Source: Arctopsyche grandis (Eukaryota > Arthropoda > Insecta > Trichoptera > Hydropsychidae). From it: a DNA stretch of 64,000 nucleotides. The position numbers and the translations under genes were made by a program. Positions 62,961 to 64,000 of this stretch are shown here, piece after piece; position 1 is the stretch's first letter; each line of letters starts with the position of its first letter. The DNA lies in assembly GCF_051622035.1 (NCBI RefSeq), contig NC_135359.1, forward strand, positions 22,478,001 through 22,542,000, written 5' to 3'. The notes under the pieces are model-generated. The model did not search any database. It saw nothing but the letters and a program-made list of their open reading frames with translations, and was not told where the DNA came from.

Positions 62961-64000
62961 CTCAAGATTTACACCGATACGTCACCACTGGCAAGAAACT
63001 GATTGAAGATATTTTTATTTGCACAGTGTCATTTTAGATTTGAAAATGTCATTCATTCACCTTAATGCACGCCATCCTAATATTTCAAATCATATCAATG
63101 ATATAAATAAAAGTACACAGATGAGGATCGAAATCAAATAGGCCAATATGCCACCAACAGTACTTTAGAAGCGAAACAGTTGCGAACCTTTTATCCATAA
63201 TTGAACAAACGATACAACAGGTAGTAAAATTATATTCACCTCATCGAGCTGCGAGCAGCCGAACGGTCGTTATTGTAATTTAATCGGAAATATCTATTAA
63301 AATTAGCACTGGGATCTTAAAAGCGTCTAAAAAACAAAAGAAAATGTGCTTCTCTAAAATAGGATTGTAAATTTAAAAAAATGATACTAGAAAAGAAGCA
63401 TCCGCACGAAAGTCCAAACAAATAGTACAAGGACAATAATTTAAATTGCTATGAACGTGTTTATTCAGAAACCAACGACACACTGATGATTTTCGCCGAT
63501 TGTCTACATGGGTGCGAGCGAGATTAGGAACAAACAGTAGGTGTTTCGGATATTGGTTTTCGCAAGCCGGTCACGTACCAGCGCACTCGACGTAAACTGA
63601 AAATCATTGAATTCCAATCTAGTTGTCGACAAGGACAACAATAACAACCAACATCTATGTACAATATGTACAATGTGCAGAATACGTCAATGTGTATCAC
63701 AAAATGAAAGTTCCAAAACAGAAAGAAACCTTTAACAATTTACGAAGGCCGTTGCAATGTATTTTTGACAATTTTTGTGACCAGTGAAACTTGAGCAAAT
63801 AACCCAACAAAAACAAATCCATTTCAAAGAGAAGTTTTACAGTCCAATTAGAAACTATGTATAGCATTGACGTAAATTGGATCCTTATTATCCGCAGACG
63901 TAATATATGTATGTATATGTAAAAGCCACATCAGCGGTGAGTTCGCTTCAAACGACATTATTGTAAATATGTATTGAGAAAAATATACCCATTACTAAAT
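62961..64000. other. Non-coding stretch
   Basis: No gene recognised. 63,500-63,600 is GC-richer. Confidence 0.4.

Overview
This is a window of AT-rich insect nuclear DNA. The order cannot be fixed from sequence alone. The evidence is: spliced genes with GT-AG introns, a complete CRL4-Cdt2 substrate receptor gene, many copies of arthropod-type mobile elements (RTE-like and other non-LTR elements, Tc1-like, PIF/Harbinger, a Helitron-like element, foldback elements, tRNA-headed SINEs, an LTR element) and frequent TACATATGTA-type words. Nothing bacterial or viral was seen.

Three genes are well supported. (1) 22.9-24.4 kb, minus strand: a single-exon, Asn/Lys/Ser-rich 473-residue protein of unknown function. 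(2) 29.7-32.25 kb, plus strand: a complete four-exon Cdt2/DTL (denticleless) orthologue, 702 codons, with WD40 repeats, two WDxR motifs and, unusually, two copies of a PIP-box-like motif at the C-terminus. (3) 36.3-54.0 kb, minus strand: three coding exons separated by introns of about 14.9 and 2.0 kb. They encode a 266-residue protein I do not recognise; its middle exon is a GC-rich island. Genes 2 and 3 converge tail to tail. Two further stretches look like single exons of genes that lie mostly outside the window (16.42-16.61 kb plus, 62.1-62.33 kb minus). A possible 5' untranslated exon of gene 3 lies at 61.0-61.13 kb.

Layout: 0-22 kb is gene-poor and holds RTE-like fragments, SINEs, foldback elements, a 28-bp tandem array, a decayed PIF/Harbinger transposase and one possible exon. 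22-25 kb is gene 1 plus a TATA/initiator-like site. 26.05-28.85 kb is an apparently young 2.79-kb LTR element with 759-bp LTRs and no gag-pol; its primer-binding-site region is repeated six times at an 87-bp period. 29.7-33.1 kb is Cdt2. 36.3-54 kb is gene 3, whose long intron holds SINE, LINE, Helitron-like and foldback copies and a full-length 1.6-kb Tc1-like element. 54-64 kb is mostly non-coding, with a head-to-tail SINE pair, another foldback element and two more RTE-like fragments.

The most useful new observations are the tandemly repeated primer-binding site in the LTR element, the duplicated PIP-like motif in Cdt2, a shared 3' tail that appears to pair the local SINEs with a local LINE, SINEs with interchangeable tRNA-like heads on one common body, and a near-intact Tc1-like element inactivated by one extra A in a homopolymer and interrupted by a probable 86-bp intron.
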